From contig NZ_CP047176.1 of NCBI RefSeq assembly GCF_009834225.1, forward strand, positions 62,001-126,000: a stretch of 64,000 bases of DNA, written 5' to 3'. A model generated the notes under the pieces. The model did no database searches, was not told where the DNA came from, and saw nothing but the letters and a program-made list of their open reading frames with translations. Origin of the DNA: Rathayibacter sp. VKM Ac-2759 (GTDB lineage Bacteria > Actinomycetota > Actinomycetes > Actinomycetales > Microbacteriaceae). A program made the position numbers and the translations under genes. Of this stretch, positions 34,809-43,837 are shown piece by piece (the stretch's first letter is position 1; each line of letters begins with the position of its first letter).

Positions 34809-35452
34809 CGCGCGTGGTGCTGGTCGACGACCACTCGATCTTCCGCTCCGGTCTGCGCGCCGATCTGGCGCCCGAGCTCGAGGTGCTGGGCGAGGCGGCC
34901 GACGTCGACGCGGCGGTGGCACTCGTGGCGGCCGCGCGCCCCGACGTGGTGCTGCTCGATGTGCACCTGCCGGGCGGCGCGGGCGGAGGCGGCGCCGAGG
35001 TCCTGCGCAGGAGCGCCGGGCTCCTCGAGTCGGTGCGGTTCCTCGCGCTCAGCGTCTCGGACGCGGCGGAGGACGTCGTGGGCGTGATCCGCGCGGGGGC
35101 GCGCGGCTACATCACGAAGGCGAGCTCGGGGGCCGAGGTGAGCCGGGCAGTTCTCGCGGTCGCGGGAGGCGACGCGGTGTTCTCCCCGCGGCTGGCCGGC
35201 TTCGTGCTCGACGCGTTCGGCGCCCTCGCCGGCGAGCAGGCGGAGTCGGTGGACGAGCTCGACCGGCTGTCGGCGCGCGAGCGCGAGGTGATGCGGCTGA
35301 TCGCGCGCGGCTACGCGTACAAGGAGGCGGCGGCCGAGCTGTACATCTCGGTCAAGACGGTGGAGTCGCACGTGTCGGCGGTGCTGAGGAAGCTGCAGCT
35401 GTCGTCGCGGTACGAGCTGACGGCCTGGGCGTCGGCGCGGCGCCTGCTCTGA
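34805..35452 (+). CDS. LuxR/NarL-family response regulator
   Basis: 215 residues. Receiver domain with acidic pair VDDH near residue 8, phosphoacceptor D52 (VVLLDVHLP) and Lys in YITKAS. A C-terminal LuxR helix-turn-helix follows (LSAREREVMRLIARGYAYKE, then ISVKTVESHVSAVLRKL). It is coupled to the PspC kinase through an ATGA overlap. It probably controls the divergent PspC operon. Confidence 0.95.
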   Translation: MTRVVLVDDHSIFRSGLRADLAPELEVLGEAADVDAAVALVAAARPDVVLLDVHLPGGAGGGGAEVLRRSAGLLESVRFLALSVSDAAEDVVGVIRAGARGYITKASSGAEVSRAVLAVAGGDAVFSPRLAGFVLDAFGALAGEQAESVDELDRLSAREREVMRLIARGYAYKEAAAELYISVKTVESHVSAVLRKLQLSSRYELTAWASARRLL

Positions 35453-35459
35453 GGTGCTC

Positions 35460-35504
35460 GTGCGGTGTGCGCACCCTCGCCTGCGGACGGTGCGCGGATC
35501 GCAC
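35460..35504. terminator. Hairpin between convergent genes
   Basis: The left arm GTGCGGTGTGCGCACC (35460-35475) pairs with GGTGCGCGGATCGCAC (35489-35504) at 13 of 16 positions. It starts 8 bases after the response-regulator stop. The sequence resembles the ends of family E repeats. Confidence 0.6.
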
Positions 35505-35512
35505 GCGCCGGC

Positions 35513-36088
35513 TCAGGCCAGGGCGGCGGTGAGGGTCGCGACCGCCGAGTCGACGGAGCGCGCGGTCGCGGCGCGATCCTCCGACTCGGAGTCGTGCACG
35601 AAGGCCGTCACGCCGTGCCGGGCACCGCAGTAGCCGATCACCCCGCGCTCGATCTGGGTGCGGAACGACTCCGTGTACCCGTGCCGCGCGAACGACCGCT
35701 CGGAGGTGCCCGAGACCGGGAGCAGGTGGACCGTGAGGCGGTCCAGCCGCGGGACGACTCCGCCCGCCTCGTCGATGTCGAACGCCCAGCCGGCGACGAA
35801 CACCCGGTCGATCCAGCCCTTCAGCAGCGCCGGCATCGACCACCAGTAGACGGGGAACACCAGGACGAGATGCTCGTGCGCGTCGATCCGCCGCTGCTCG
35901 GCGGCGATGTCGTCGGCGGGCGCACCCGCGCCCAGGTAGAGGCGCCGGTCCTCCAGCGTGAAGCGCGGATCGAAGCCCTCCTGAGCGAGGTGGGCGAGCG
36001 TGGCACCGGTCTGCTCACCGAGGCGACGGGCGGCGTGGTGCGTGAGCGACTCCGCGTCGGGGTGGGCGGTGACGACGAGGGTGCTCAT
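35513..36088 (-). CDS. NAD(P)H-dependent flavodoxin-like oxidoreductase (MdaB/NQO type)
   Basis: 191 residues with the flavodoxin-fold quinone reductase pattern: N-terminal strand MSTLVVTAHPDAES, the LVFPVYWWSMPALLKGWIDR motif that cradles FMN/FAD, and VFVAGWAFD after it. Such enzymes reduce quinones or drugs by two electrons. It converges with the response regulator; no operon partner. Confidence 0.9.
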   Translation of the reverse strand: MSTLVVTAHPDAESLTHHAARRLGEQTGATLAHLAQEGFDPRFTLEDRRLYLGAGAPADDIAAEQRRIDAHEHLVLVFPVYWWSMPALLKGWIDRVFVAGWAFDIDEAGGVVPRLDRLTVHLLPVSGTSERSFARHGYTESFRTQIERGVIGYCGARHGVTAFVHDSESEDRAATARSVDSAVATLTAALA

Positions 36089-36194
36089 GCGATCCAGTCT
36101 GCCGAGAGCCGCCTGCGAGGGTCCGGAGCCGCAGGGGGCCGACTCGGAACGCCGGGCGCCTCGAGTGCCGGGAGTCTCGGAGCGCCGGCTCCGC

Positions 36195-36716
36195 CTAGAA
36201 CGACAGCAGCGGGAGGAACGGCAGCACGGCCAGCGCCGACAGCGTGCCGAGCACAGCGCCGGCGAGCAGGTCGGTCGGGAAGTGCATGCCGAGCGCCATC
36301 CGCGACAGCAGCATCGCGACGACGACCAGCACGGCGAGCGGCCAGACGGCCGGCACCATCACGGCGAACACGATCGCGGCCGCGGTGGTCGACGAGGCGT
36401 GCGAACTCGGGAAGCTGAGCTTGCTCGGCGCGGAGCCGCGCACCTCCACGCCCTCGCCCAGCGGACGCGGGCGGCGGACGATCCGCTTCAGCACGATCGA
36501 CAGCCCGTGCGCGAGCACGATCGCGACGTCGCAGAGGGCCCAGGCCCAGAACCGCGACGGATCGAGGAAGGCGGCGATCACGCCGATGATCAGCCAGCCC
36601 GCGGCGTGCTCGCCGATGAGGCTGAGCCCGCGGGCGACGGGGAGGAGGGGGCGCGTCAGCGGCGCACGCTGCACGGCGACGATGGCCGCGGATTCGCGGC
36701 TTCGGAGGGTCGACAT
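36195..36716 (-). CDS. PAP2 phosphatase, probable DPPR phosphatase
   Basis: About 173 residues with four or five helices and the full PAP2 signature: KRIVRRPRP, SFPSSHASS and SRMALGMHFPTD. N-terminal VARGLSLIGEHAAGW and APSKLSFPSSHASSTTAAA closely recall mycobacterial Rv3807c, proposed to dephosphorylate decaprenylphosphoryl-5-phosphoribose. That is the step between the UbiA enzyme (28327) and DprE1 (26466), which would complete the pathway in this window. The Rv3807c comparison is from memory. The ATG at 36716 is preferred to a TTG at 36725. Confidence 0.85.
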   Translation of the reverse strand: MSTLRSRESAAIVAVQRAPLTRPLLPVARGLSLIGEHAAGWLIIGVIAAFLDPSRFWAWALCDVAIVLAHGLSIVLKRIVRRPRPLGEGVEVRGSAPSKLSFPSSHASSTTAAAIVFAVMVPAVWPLAVLVVVAMLLSRMALGMHFPTDLLAGAVLGTLSALAVLPFLPLLSF

Positions 36717-36773
36717 CGCGCTCAACCTAGCGCACTCGGGGGCGGCGGGAGATCGCCCCCGCCGCCCCCGGGA

Positions 36774-39161
36774 TCACGCCTCCGGCCCGCCGTCCGCGTC
36801 GGCGGTGCGGCGGCGCGCGCCGATCCCGACCGCCGCGGCCCCTGCGGCGAGCAGCGCGGTCGCGCCGGCGATGAGGCCGGCGCTCTCGACGCCGGTCGAG
36901 GCGAGCCCGCCGCTGGTGCCGCCCGTGGGCAGTGGCACAGCCGTGCCCGTCGGAGTCGCGGTAGGGGCGACCGTGGGAGCCGTCGTGGGTGTCGCGGTCG
37001 GAGTCGCGGTCGGCGTCGGCGCGACGGTCGGTCCCGCGGTCGGGGTCGCGGTGGGCGTCGGCGCCGTGGTCGGTCCGGCCGTCGGCGCCGGGGTGGGCCC
37101 GACCACCTGCGACGCGGGCAGGATCTGCACGATCGTCGGACGCGGCGCCCTGACGGCTCCGGCGCTCAGCGCACCCACGGCGGCGAAGTCCGGGAAGTAC
37201 GAGGTCGGCTCCTCGAAGGTGCCCTCCTCGCCCGGGTGCTGCACCGCGACGAACACGTGCTGGTCGAGGTCGTGCACGATGGGCCCGCAGGTCTCGGCGT
37301 CGCGCGGGACCGAGAGGAACTGCTCGACGTTGCCGCGGGTCGCGCCCTCGAGGGTCACCTTGAAGAGACCGTCGTTGTAGCCGATGCCGCTGGGGGCGCC
37401 GTCGGTCGAGATCCAGAGGTTCCCGACGGAGTCGAAGGCCAGGTTGTCGGGGCACGAGATCGGCGAGACCTTCTCGGCCGGGAAGCCCGAGAAGTAGACC
37501 GCGTCGCCCTGGGCGGCATCGCCGCACAGCATCAGCAGGTTCCAGGTGAAGGTGCGGCCGGTCTGGTCGCCGCCGTCCTCGATGATCTCGACGATGTGGC
37601 CGTCGCGGTTCTCGGTGCGCGGGTTGACCTCGGTGGGTCCCTCCCTGCCCTCGGTGCCGCGGTTGGAGTTGTTGGTGCAGGCCACGTAGATCCGGCCGCT
37701 GACCAGGCTCGGCTGCACGTCCTCGCAGCGGTCCATCTTGGTGGCTCCCGCGAGGTCGGCCGCGAGGCGGGTGTGCACGAGCACCTCCGCGACGCTCATG
37801 CCCGCGATCGCGGAGGCGCCGCCGACGACCAGCGGCAGCCACTCGCCGATGCCGTCGAAGCCGCCGTCCGAGGGGACCGCGCCGGTCCCGGTGATCTCGG
37901 CCACGGGCGAGTCGCCGGTGAAGCGCGCGACGAACAGGTCGCCCTCCTCGAGCAGCGTCTTGTTGTGGGCCCGGTCGCCCTCGATGTAGCGCTTGGCCGA
38001 GACGAACTTGTAGAGGTAGTCGAAGCGCTCGTCGTCGCCCTGGTAGGCGACCACGCGGCCGTCGGGAGCGACGATGACGTTCGCGCCCTCGTGCTTCAGG
38101 CGGCCGAGCGCCGTGTGCTTCTTCGGCGTCGACTCCGGCTCGAAGGGGTCGAACTCGACGATCCAGCCGAAGCGGTTCGGCTCGTTCTCGTAGCCCGCGG
38201 TGCGGGCGTCGAAGCGGGGGTCGTCCAGCTCCCAGAGACGGGCGGTCTCGGCGTCGGCCAGGCCGTAGCGCTTCTCGGCGTCACTGGTCGCGGTGGCGCG
38301 GAAGTAGCCGTTGAAGTTCTCCTCGCCCGAGAGGATCGTGCCCCACGGCGTCGTGCCGCCGGAGCAGTTGCCGAGCGTGCCGAGCACGCTGCGTCCGGAG
38401 GGGTCGGCGACGGTCTTCAGCAGGTCGGAGCCGGCGGCGGCGCCGGTCACCTCGTAGGGCGTGTTGATGAGGTAGCGGCGGTTGTGCTCGCCTCCGCGCA
38501 CGTACGACCAGGGGCGGTCGACGGCGGTGCGCACCAGCTCGACGACGCTGAGGCCGTGGGCGGCGCGGCCGACGGCGCGCACGCGCTCGGGCTCCGACTC
38601 GAGCTGCGCGGCCGGGAACATGATGCTCTCGTTCGTGTACTCGTGGTTGACGACGAGCAGCGCGCGCAGGCGCTTCGTGCCGGGGATCTCGACGATGTCG
38701 GTGTAGTCGTTGTTGTAGCCGAACTGCGCGGCCTGCGCCGCCTCCGTCTGGTCCTCGATGTCGAAGGCGGGGCTGTCGGCGAAGAGAGGGTCGCCCCAGC
38801 GGATGATCGGCTGCCAGGCGAAGCCCTCGGGGACCGTGAACTCGTCGACCGTGTAGGGCACCGGGGCGATCGGAGTGAAGGCGAGCGGGGATGCGGTGCC
38901 GGCGACGGCCGCCTCCGCCGTGGGGGCGCCGCCCGCCGAGGCGACGGCCACGGTGACCGCGCCGGCGAGGCCCAGGCCCAGTGCGCTCCGGCGCGAGATC
39001 TGCGACGAGACGATGTCGCGGAAGTAGCTGTTGTGCGAGGTGTTGCAGGTCGCGCTCGAGCACGCGTTGGCGCACTTGAGGGCGCAGGTGACGGGGCTGC
39101 GCTTACCGCGCACGTGCCCCGCCATCGGGAGGAGGAGCGGTCGACGGGCGGTGTCTGACAT
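36774..39161 (-). CDS. PhoX-family alkaline phosphatase with cell-wall sorting signal
   Basis: 795 residues. A Cys-rich N-terminus (CALKCANACSSATC) and a Tat-type SRRSALGLG near residue 56 are typical of actinobacterial PhoX (DUF839). The catalytic body includes GNCSGGTTPWGTILSGEE, IVEFDPFEPES and WISTDGAPSGIGYND. At the C-terminus a Pro/Thr-rich stalk of about 65 residues leads to LASTG (753-757), a hydrophobic helix and RRR, a sortase sorting signal of the LAxTG kind. PhoX enzymes use Ca2+/Fe3+ and release phosphate from organic esters. It appears to be exported folded and anchored to the wall. Single gene; a Pho box was not found. Confidence 0.93.
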   Translation of the reverse strand: MSDTARRPLLLPMAGHVRGKRSPVTCALKCANACSSATCNTSHNSYFRDIVSSQISRRSALGLGLAGAVTVAVASAGGAPTAEAAVAGTASPLAFTPIAPVPYTVDEFTVPEGFAWQPIIRWGDPLFADSPAFDIEDQTEAAQAAQFGYNNDYTDIVEIPGTKRLRALLVVNHEYTNESIMFPAAQLESEPERVRAVGRAAHGLSVVELVRTAVDRPWSYVRGGEHNRRYLINTPYEVTGAAAGSDLLKTVADPSGRSVLGTLGNCSGGTTPWGTILSGEENFNGYFRATATSDAEKRYGLADAETARLWELDDPRFDARTAGYENEPNRFGWIVEFDPFEPESTPKKHTALGRLKHEGANVIVAPDGRVVAYQGDDERFDYLYKFVSAKRYIEGDRAHNKTLLEEGDLFVARFTGDSPVAEITGTGAVPSDGGFDGIGEWLPLVVGGASAIAGMSVAEVLVHTRLAADLAGATKMDRCEDVQPSLVSGRIYVACTNNSNRGTEGREGPTEVNPRTENRDGHIVEIIEDGGDQTGRTFTWNLLMLCGDAAQGDAVYFSGFPAEKVSPISCPDNLAFDSVGNLWISTDGAPSGIGYNDGLFKVTLEGATRGNVEQFLSVPRDAETCGPIVHDLDQHVFVAVQHPGEEGTFEEPTSYFPDFAAVGALSAGAVRAPRPTIVQILPASQVVGPTPAPTAGPTTAPTPTATPTAGPTVAPTPTATPTATPTTAPTVAPTATPTGTAVPLPTGGTSGGLASTGVESAGLIAGATALLAAGAAAVGIGARRRTADADGGPEA

Positions 39162-39288
39162 GGGGGTCCTTCGGTCGCAGGCAGGAGGTGCGATCGAGTC
39201 GATCAGGGCGAGGGGACATCGGTACCGCCGAACGGAGGCCCCGTCCTGAACGGATCATGAACGTTCTCACAAGAAGGTGAGGCCCGCC

Positions 39289-39657
39289 TCACCTCGAACG
39301 CCGCGCCTCCAGGACCGGCCCGATGTTGCCCGCGATCCACTCGACGACGGGCAGCAGCCGTTCGGCGAGCTCGGCGCCGAGCGGCGTGAGGCGGTAGTCG
39401 ACCCGCGGCGGGATGGTCGCGTGCGCCTCGCGGTGCACGAAGCCGTCGTCCTCGAGCGTGCGGAGCGTCTGCGCCAGCATCTTCTCGCTGATGCCGCCGA
39501 TCCGCCGCCGCAGCTCGCCCCAGCGCAGGCTCCGCTCGGCCAGGGCGGCGAGCACCAGCACGCCCCACTTGCTCGTGACGTGCCCGAAGATCTCGCGGCT
39601 CGGGCAGTCGGCGGAGTAGACGTCGCCCTGCATCAGGGCGTTCTCGACGATGGTCAT
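39289..39657 (-). CDS. HxlR-family transcriptional regulator
   Basis: About 122 residues with the HxlR winged helix: CPSREIFGHVTSKWGVLVL, LRWGELRRRIGGISEKML and TLEDDGFVHRE. The N-terminal Cys (SADCPS) is at the position of the redox-sensing Cys of QorR/HypR-type members. The ATG at 39657 is preferred; the frame continues upstream without a ribosome binding site. It is divergent from a QorB-like gene it likely represses in response to electrophiles. Confidence 0.9.
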   Translation of the reverse strand: MTIVENALMQGDVYSADCPSREIFGHVTSKWGVLVLAALAERSLRWGELRRRIGGISEKMLAQTLRTLEDDGFVHREAHATIPPRVDYRLTPLGAELAERLLPVVEWIAGNIGPVLEARRSR

Positions 39658-39663
39658 AAAGCT

Positions 39664-39677
39664 ACTAACGAAATAGT
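39664..39677. promoter_or_regulatory. Candidate HxlR operator
   Basis: ACTA-N6-TAGT inverted repeat in an unusually AT-rich patch between the divergent hxlR-type and qorB-like starts. HxlR dimers bind short inverted repeats with such half-sites. Confidence 0.4.
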
Positions 39678-39766
39678 GGGTACTGCATTCCGGGAAGTTC
39701 TCCGCGCGCACCCCGGTTCACCCCCAGTGCGGCCCCGACGCCGCCCAGAACGGAAGGACCACCCCC

Positions 39767-40630
39767 ATGACCCTCGTCGTCACCGGAGCCACCGGACACC
39801 TCGGCCGCCTCGCGGTCGAGCACCTGCTCGCCCGCGGCACCGCCGCCTCCGACATCCTCGCCACCGGCCGCGACGCCGCCAGGCTCGAGGCGCTCGCCGC
39901 CGACCTGGGCGTGCGCACCGCCGTGGCCGACTTCGAGGACCCGGCGTCGCTCGACGCGGCCTTCTCGGGTGCCGAGGCCGTGCTGCTCGTCTCGGGCTCC
40001 GAGGTCGGCAAGCGCGTCTCGCAGCACACCGCCGCGATCGAGGCCGCCGCCCGCGCCGGCGCGCGCCTCGTCTACACGAGCGCCCCGAGGGCGACGACGA
40101 GCCCGCTGATCCTCGCGCCCGAGCACAAGGCCACGGAGGAGGCGATCGCGGCCGCGGGGATCCCCGCCGTGATCCTCCGCAACGGCTGGTACAACGAGAA
40201 CTACGCGCAGACCGTGGCCGAGCTCGCCTCGACCGGCACGACCCTCTCGAGCGCCGGCGAGGGCCGCGTCTCGAGCGCCGCCCGCACCGACTACGCGGAG
40301 GCGGCGGCCGTCGCCCTCGCCGACCCCTCGCTCGTCGGCACCGTGCACGAGCTCTCGGGCGACACGGCCTGGACCTTCGACGAGCTCGCGGCCCTGGTCG
40401 CCGAGGTCGCCGGGCGCGAGGCGTCCATCACGCACGTCGACTCCGCCGAGCACGCGCGGATCCTCACCGGGGCGGGCGTCCCCGAGGGCGGAGTCGGCTT
40501 CGTCGTCGGCCTCGACGCGAACATCGCCGACGGCCTGCTCGGCGAGACCGACGGCTCGCTCGCCCGCCTGATCGGCCACCCGACGACCCCGATCCGCGCC
40601 TTCGTCGAGCAGGAGCTCGCGGCGCGCTGA
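39767..40630 (+). CDS. NmrA/QorB-like NAD(P)H:quinone oxidoreductase
   Basis: 287 residues of the atypical SDR (NmrA/QorB) type: VTGATGHLGRLAVEHLL at the N-terminus, LVYTSAPRAT in place of the SDR active site, then VILRNGWYNENY. The length and these segments match QorB-like quinone reductases. Its divergent HxlR neighbour suggests induction by quinones or other electrophiles. Confidence 0.92.
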   Translation: MTLVVTGATGHLGRLAVEHLLARGTAASDILATGRDAARLEALAADLGVRTAVADFEDPASLDAAFSGAEAVLLVSGSEVGKRVSQHTAAIEAAARAGARLVYTSAPRATTSPLILAPEHKATEEAIAAAGIPAVILRNGWYNENYAQTVAELASTGTTLSSAGEGRVSSAARTDYAEAAAVALADPSLVGTVHELSGDTAWTFDELAALVAEVAGREASITHVDSAEHARILTGAGVPEGGVGFVVGLDANIADGLLGETDGSLARLIGHPTTPIRAFVEQELAAR

Positions 40631-40648
40631 CGCGTCCGCAGGCCGGAC

Positions 40649-40733
40649 GCACCTCCGGCTCGCAGAAACCCGTTCGGCTCGCGGAATCCCCCCGTTCCTG
40701 CGAGCCGATCGCGGTTCTGCGAGCCGGAGGTGC
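40649..40733. repeat. Family C palindrome, copy C1
   Basis: GCACCTCCGGCTCGCAGAA (40649-40667) is the exact reverse complement of 40715-40733. A nested pair (cggctcgcgg / cctgcgagccg) lies inside. It starts 19 bases after the QorB-like stop codon. Confidence 0.85.
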
Positions 40734-40789
40734 ATGGTCGGCACGCGCGCACCGCCCGGCTGTCGGACCCCCGACGTAGGCTGTCCGCC

Positions 40790-42754
40790 ATGACCTCGAC
40801 GACGCCCCGCTCCGGTATCGAACTCTCCGAACTCGACCCGGCGACGCGCCCGCAGGACGACCTCTACCGGCACGTCAACGGCCTGTGGATCGACCGCACC
40901 GAGATCCCGAGCGACAAGGCGCGCTACGGCTCGTTCCACCTCCTGCAGGAGGAGGCCGAGAAGGCCGTCCGCGACATCGTCGTCGAGGCGCAGACCGCGC
41001 ACCACGGCACCGAGGAGCGCATGTTCGGCGACCTCTACGCCTCCTTCATGGACGAGGCCCGCGCCGAGGAGCTCGGCGCGACTCCGATCGCCGACGACCT
41101 CGCGGCCGTGCAGCGCATCGACTCGATCGCGGGCCTGCTCGCCACGGTCGGCGGCCTCGAGCGCTCGGGAGTCCCCGGGCTCTTCGGCCTCTTCGTCGAC
41201 AACGACCCGGGCAGCCCCGAGCGCTACCTCGTCTTCGTCAACCAGGGCGGCCTCGGCCTGCCGGACGAGAGCTACTACCGCGAGTCCGAGTTCGCCTCGG
41301 TGCGCGAGGCCTACCTGCCCTTCGTCGGGCGCATGCTCGAGCTCGCCGGCATCGACGCCGCGGAGGGCCGCGCGAAGCGGATCGTCGAGCTCGAGACCGA
41401 CATCGCCGCCGTGCACTGGGACAAGGTGCGCAGCCGCGACAGCCAGGCCACCTACAACCTCCGCAGCTGGGCCGAGGTCGAGGAGCTGGCCGCCGGCGTC
41501 GACCTCGGGGTCTGGCTGACCGCGATGGGCGCTCCGGAGGGGGCGCTCGCCGAGGTCGTCGTCCGCCAGCCGAGCTTCCTCCAGGGTCTCGCCGGCCTGC
41601 TGACCGACGACCGCCTCCCCGCGTGGCGCGACTGGCTCAGCTGGCAGGTGATCCGCGGCGCGGCCGCCTACCTCTCGAGCGACTTCGTCGACGCCAACTT
41701 CGACTTCTACGGCCGCACCCTCACCGGCACCCCGCAGAAGCGCGAGCGCTGGAAGCGCGGCGTCTCGCTCGTCGAGGGCTCGCTCGGCGAGGCGGTCGGC
41801 CGCATCTACGTCGCACGCCACTTCCCCGAGAGCGCCAAGACGGCCATGGACGGCCTGGTCGCGAACCTCATCGAGGCCTACCGCCGCTCGATCGTCGACC
41901 TCGACTGGATGGGCGCCGAGACCCGGGAGCGCGCGCTCGAGAAGCTCGCGAAGTTCACGCCGAAGATCGGCTACCCGGTCCGCTGGCGCGACTACTCCGC
42001 CCTCTCGATCGACCCGGCCGACCTCGTCGGCAACGCCCGCCGCGTGGCCGCGTTCGAGTTCGACCGCGAGCTCGGCAAGATCGGCCGCCCGCTCGACCGC
42101 GACGAGTGGTTCATGACGCCGCAGACGATCAACGCGTACTACAACCCGGGCTTCAACGAGATCGTGTTCCCCGCCGCGATCCTGCAGTTCCCGTTCTTCG
42201 ACGAGGGCCGCGACTCCGCCGCCAACTACGGGGCGATCGGAGCCGTCATCGGCCACGAGATCGGCCACGGCTTCGACGACCAGGGCTCGCGCTTCGACGG
42301 CGACGGCCGGCTGACCGACTGGTGGACGGCCGACGACCGCGCCGCCTTCGAGGAGCGCACCGGCGCGCTGATCGCGCAGTACGACGCGCTCGCGCCCGCC
42401 ACGACCCCCGGGCACCACGTCAACGGCGCCCTGACGATCGGCGAGAACATCGGCGACCTGGGCGGTCTGAGCATCGCGTGGAAGGCCTACCTGCTCTCGC
42501 TCGAGGGCAAGGAGCCCCCCGTGATCGACGGCCTGACCGGCGCTCAGCGCTTCTTCCTGTCGTGGGCGCAGGCCTGGCAGCAGAAGTCCCGCGACGAGGA
42601 GACGATCCGCCTCCTCGCCATCGATCCGCACGCTCCGGCCGAGTTCCGCTGCAACCAGATCGTCCGCAACATCGACGACTTCTACGCTACTTTTGACGTC
42701 ACCGAAGGCGACTCCCTCTGGCTCTCCCCGAGCGAGCGCGTCGTCATCTGGTAG
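40790..42754 (+). CDS. M13-family zinc metallopeptidase (PepO/neprilysin type)
   Basis: 654 residues, normal for M13. The zinc site is HEIGH at 489-493 with the third ligand in ENIGDLGGLS. NAYYNPGFNEIVFPAAILQF is the substrate-binding NAYY motif, and the C-terminal CNQIVRNIDDFY is also typical. There is no signal peptide, so this member is probably cytoplasmic and degrades peptides. The start is the ATG before MTSTTPRSG. It appears monocistronic. Confidence 0.95.
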   Translation: MTSTTPRSGIELSELDPATRPQDDLYRHVNGLWIDRTEIPSDKARYGSFHLLQEEAEKAVRDIVVEAQTAHHGTEERMFGDLYASFMDEARAEELGATPIADDLAAVQRIDSIAGLLATVGGLERSGVPGLFGLFVDNDPGSPERYLVFVNQGGLGLPDESYYRESEFASVREAYLPFVGRMLELAGIDAAEGRAKRIVELETDIAAVHWDKVRSRDSQATYNLRSWAEVEELAAGVDLGVWLTAMGAPEGALAEVVVRQPSFLQGLAGLLTDDRLPAWRDWLSWQVIRGAAAYLSSDFVDANFDFYGRTLTGTPQKRERWKRGVSLVEGSLGEAVGRIYVARHFPESAKTAMDGLVANLIEAYRRSIVDLDWMGAETRERALEKLAKFTPKIGYPVRWRDYSALSIDPADLVGNARRVAAFEFDRELGKIGRPLDRDEWFMTPQTINAYYNPGFNEIVFPAAILQFPFFDEGRDSAANYGAIGAVIGHEIGHGFDDQGSRFDGDGRLTDWWTADDRAAFEERTGALIAQYDALAPATTPGHHVNGALTIGENIGDLGGLSIAWKAYLLSLEGKEPPVIDGLTGAQRFFLSWAQAWQQKSRDEETIRLLAIDPHAPAEFRCNQIVRNIDDFYATFDVTEGDSLWLSPSERVVIW

Positions 42755-42922
42755 TCACCGGCGACTGCCGTCCCGCACCGCGGACGAGGAACCCCGGGCA
42801 TCGAGAGCCGACCGATGCCGAGGGGCTCGTCCGTTCATCGCGCGCCGCCCCTGACGCGTCGACGGACCACGGTCCACCCCTCCGCACGACCCGCATCATC
42901 GACCCGTAGAGGGGCCGTACCC

Positions 42923-43825
42923 GTGGTGATCCCCACCCACGACACCCGCCGCGAGAACCGTCGCGCCCGCCGGGGGCGCCACAAGGGCACGCACGAGCAC
43001 GACAACTTCCAGAGCGGGTTCGACGCGCTCGGCCGCCTCGCGATCGACGGAGTCGTGGTCTCGGCCCGCGCGGTCGACCTCGCGACCGGCCGCACCCTGT
43101 TCGCCGTCGACGACTCCGTCTCGATGCCCACGGCGGGCGTCGGAACGGTGCTGCTGCTGATCGAGGTCGCGGCGCGGCTCGCGAACGATCCGCAGGAGAA
43201 CCTGCGCCTCGTCGACCGCACCGCGATCGACGCGGTGGCCGACGCGGGCCTCTGGCAGCACCTCCAGATCCCGTCCATGCCGGTCGCCGATCTGGCGGCG
43301 TTCGTGGGGGCGACGAACGACAACCTCGCGACCAACGTCCTCCTCCGCCGGGTCGGCCTCGACGCCGTGCGCGAGCGCGCCGAGTCGCTCGGCCTCTCGC
43401 GGACGGCGCTGCTCGACGTGGTGCGCGACGAGCGCGGCCCCGACGACGCCCCGCAGCTCTCGATCGGCTCGGCGCGCGAGCTGACGTGGCTGCTGGCGAC
43501 GCTCGCCAACGGCGAGGTGGTCGACGCGGCCGTCAGCTCGCGGGTGATCGGCTGGCTCTCGCTGAACAGCGACCTGTCGATGGTCGCCTCGGCGTTCGGA
43601 CTCGACCCGCAGTCGCACCGGAAGCCCGACCACGGGGTGCTGCTCGTCAACACCACCGGCACCGACGCCGGTGTCCGCGCCGAGGTCGGCGTGCTGCGCG
43701 GCCCGCGGGCCGGTGTGTCGTACGCGGTCGTGACGCAGTTCGACGACACGAACCTGCACTACCGCCTCGCCGTGCTCGAGGGCATGCGGACTCTGGGCAC
43801 GGACCTGCTGGAGTACGTGCACTGA
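42923..43825 (+). CDS. Beta-lactamase-fold protein with all catalytic motifs lost
   Basis: About 300 residues; class A serine beta-lactamase fold with an Arg-rich N-terminus. The four motifs can be aligned but are changed. MPTASxxK reads MPTAGVGT (Ser to Gly72, Lys to Thr75), SDNxATN reads NDNLATN, and NKTGT reads NTTGT. It cannot acylate as beta-lactamases do and is presumably a binding or regulatory protein. The GTG at 42923 is preferred because GAGGGG lies 9 bases upstream; an ATG at 42815 would add 36 residues. There is no signal peptide, so it is probably cytoplasmic. Confidence 0.85.
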   Translation: MVIPTHDTRRENRRARRGRHKGTHEHDNFQSGFDALGRLAIDGVVVSARAVDLATGRTLFAVDDSVSMPTAGVGTVLLLIEVAARLANDPQENLRLVDRTAIDAVADAGLWQHLQIPSMPVADLAAFVGATNDNLATNVLLRRVGLDAVRERAESLGLSRTALLDVVRDERGPDDAPQLSIGSARELTWLLATLANGEVVDAAVSSRVIGWLSLNSDLSMVASAFGLDPQSHRKPDHGVLLVNTTGTDAGVRAEVGVLRGPRAGVSYAVVTQFDDTNLHYRLAVLEGMRTLGTDLLEYVH

Positions 43826-43837
43826 GGCCGCCGGGCG

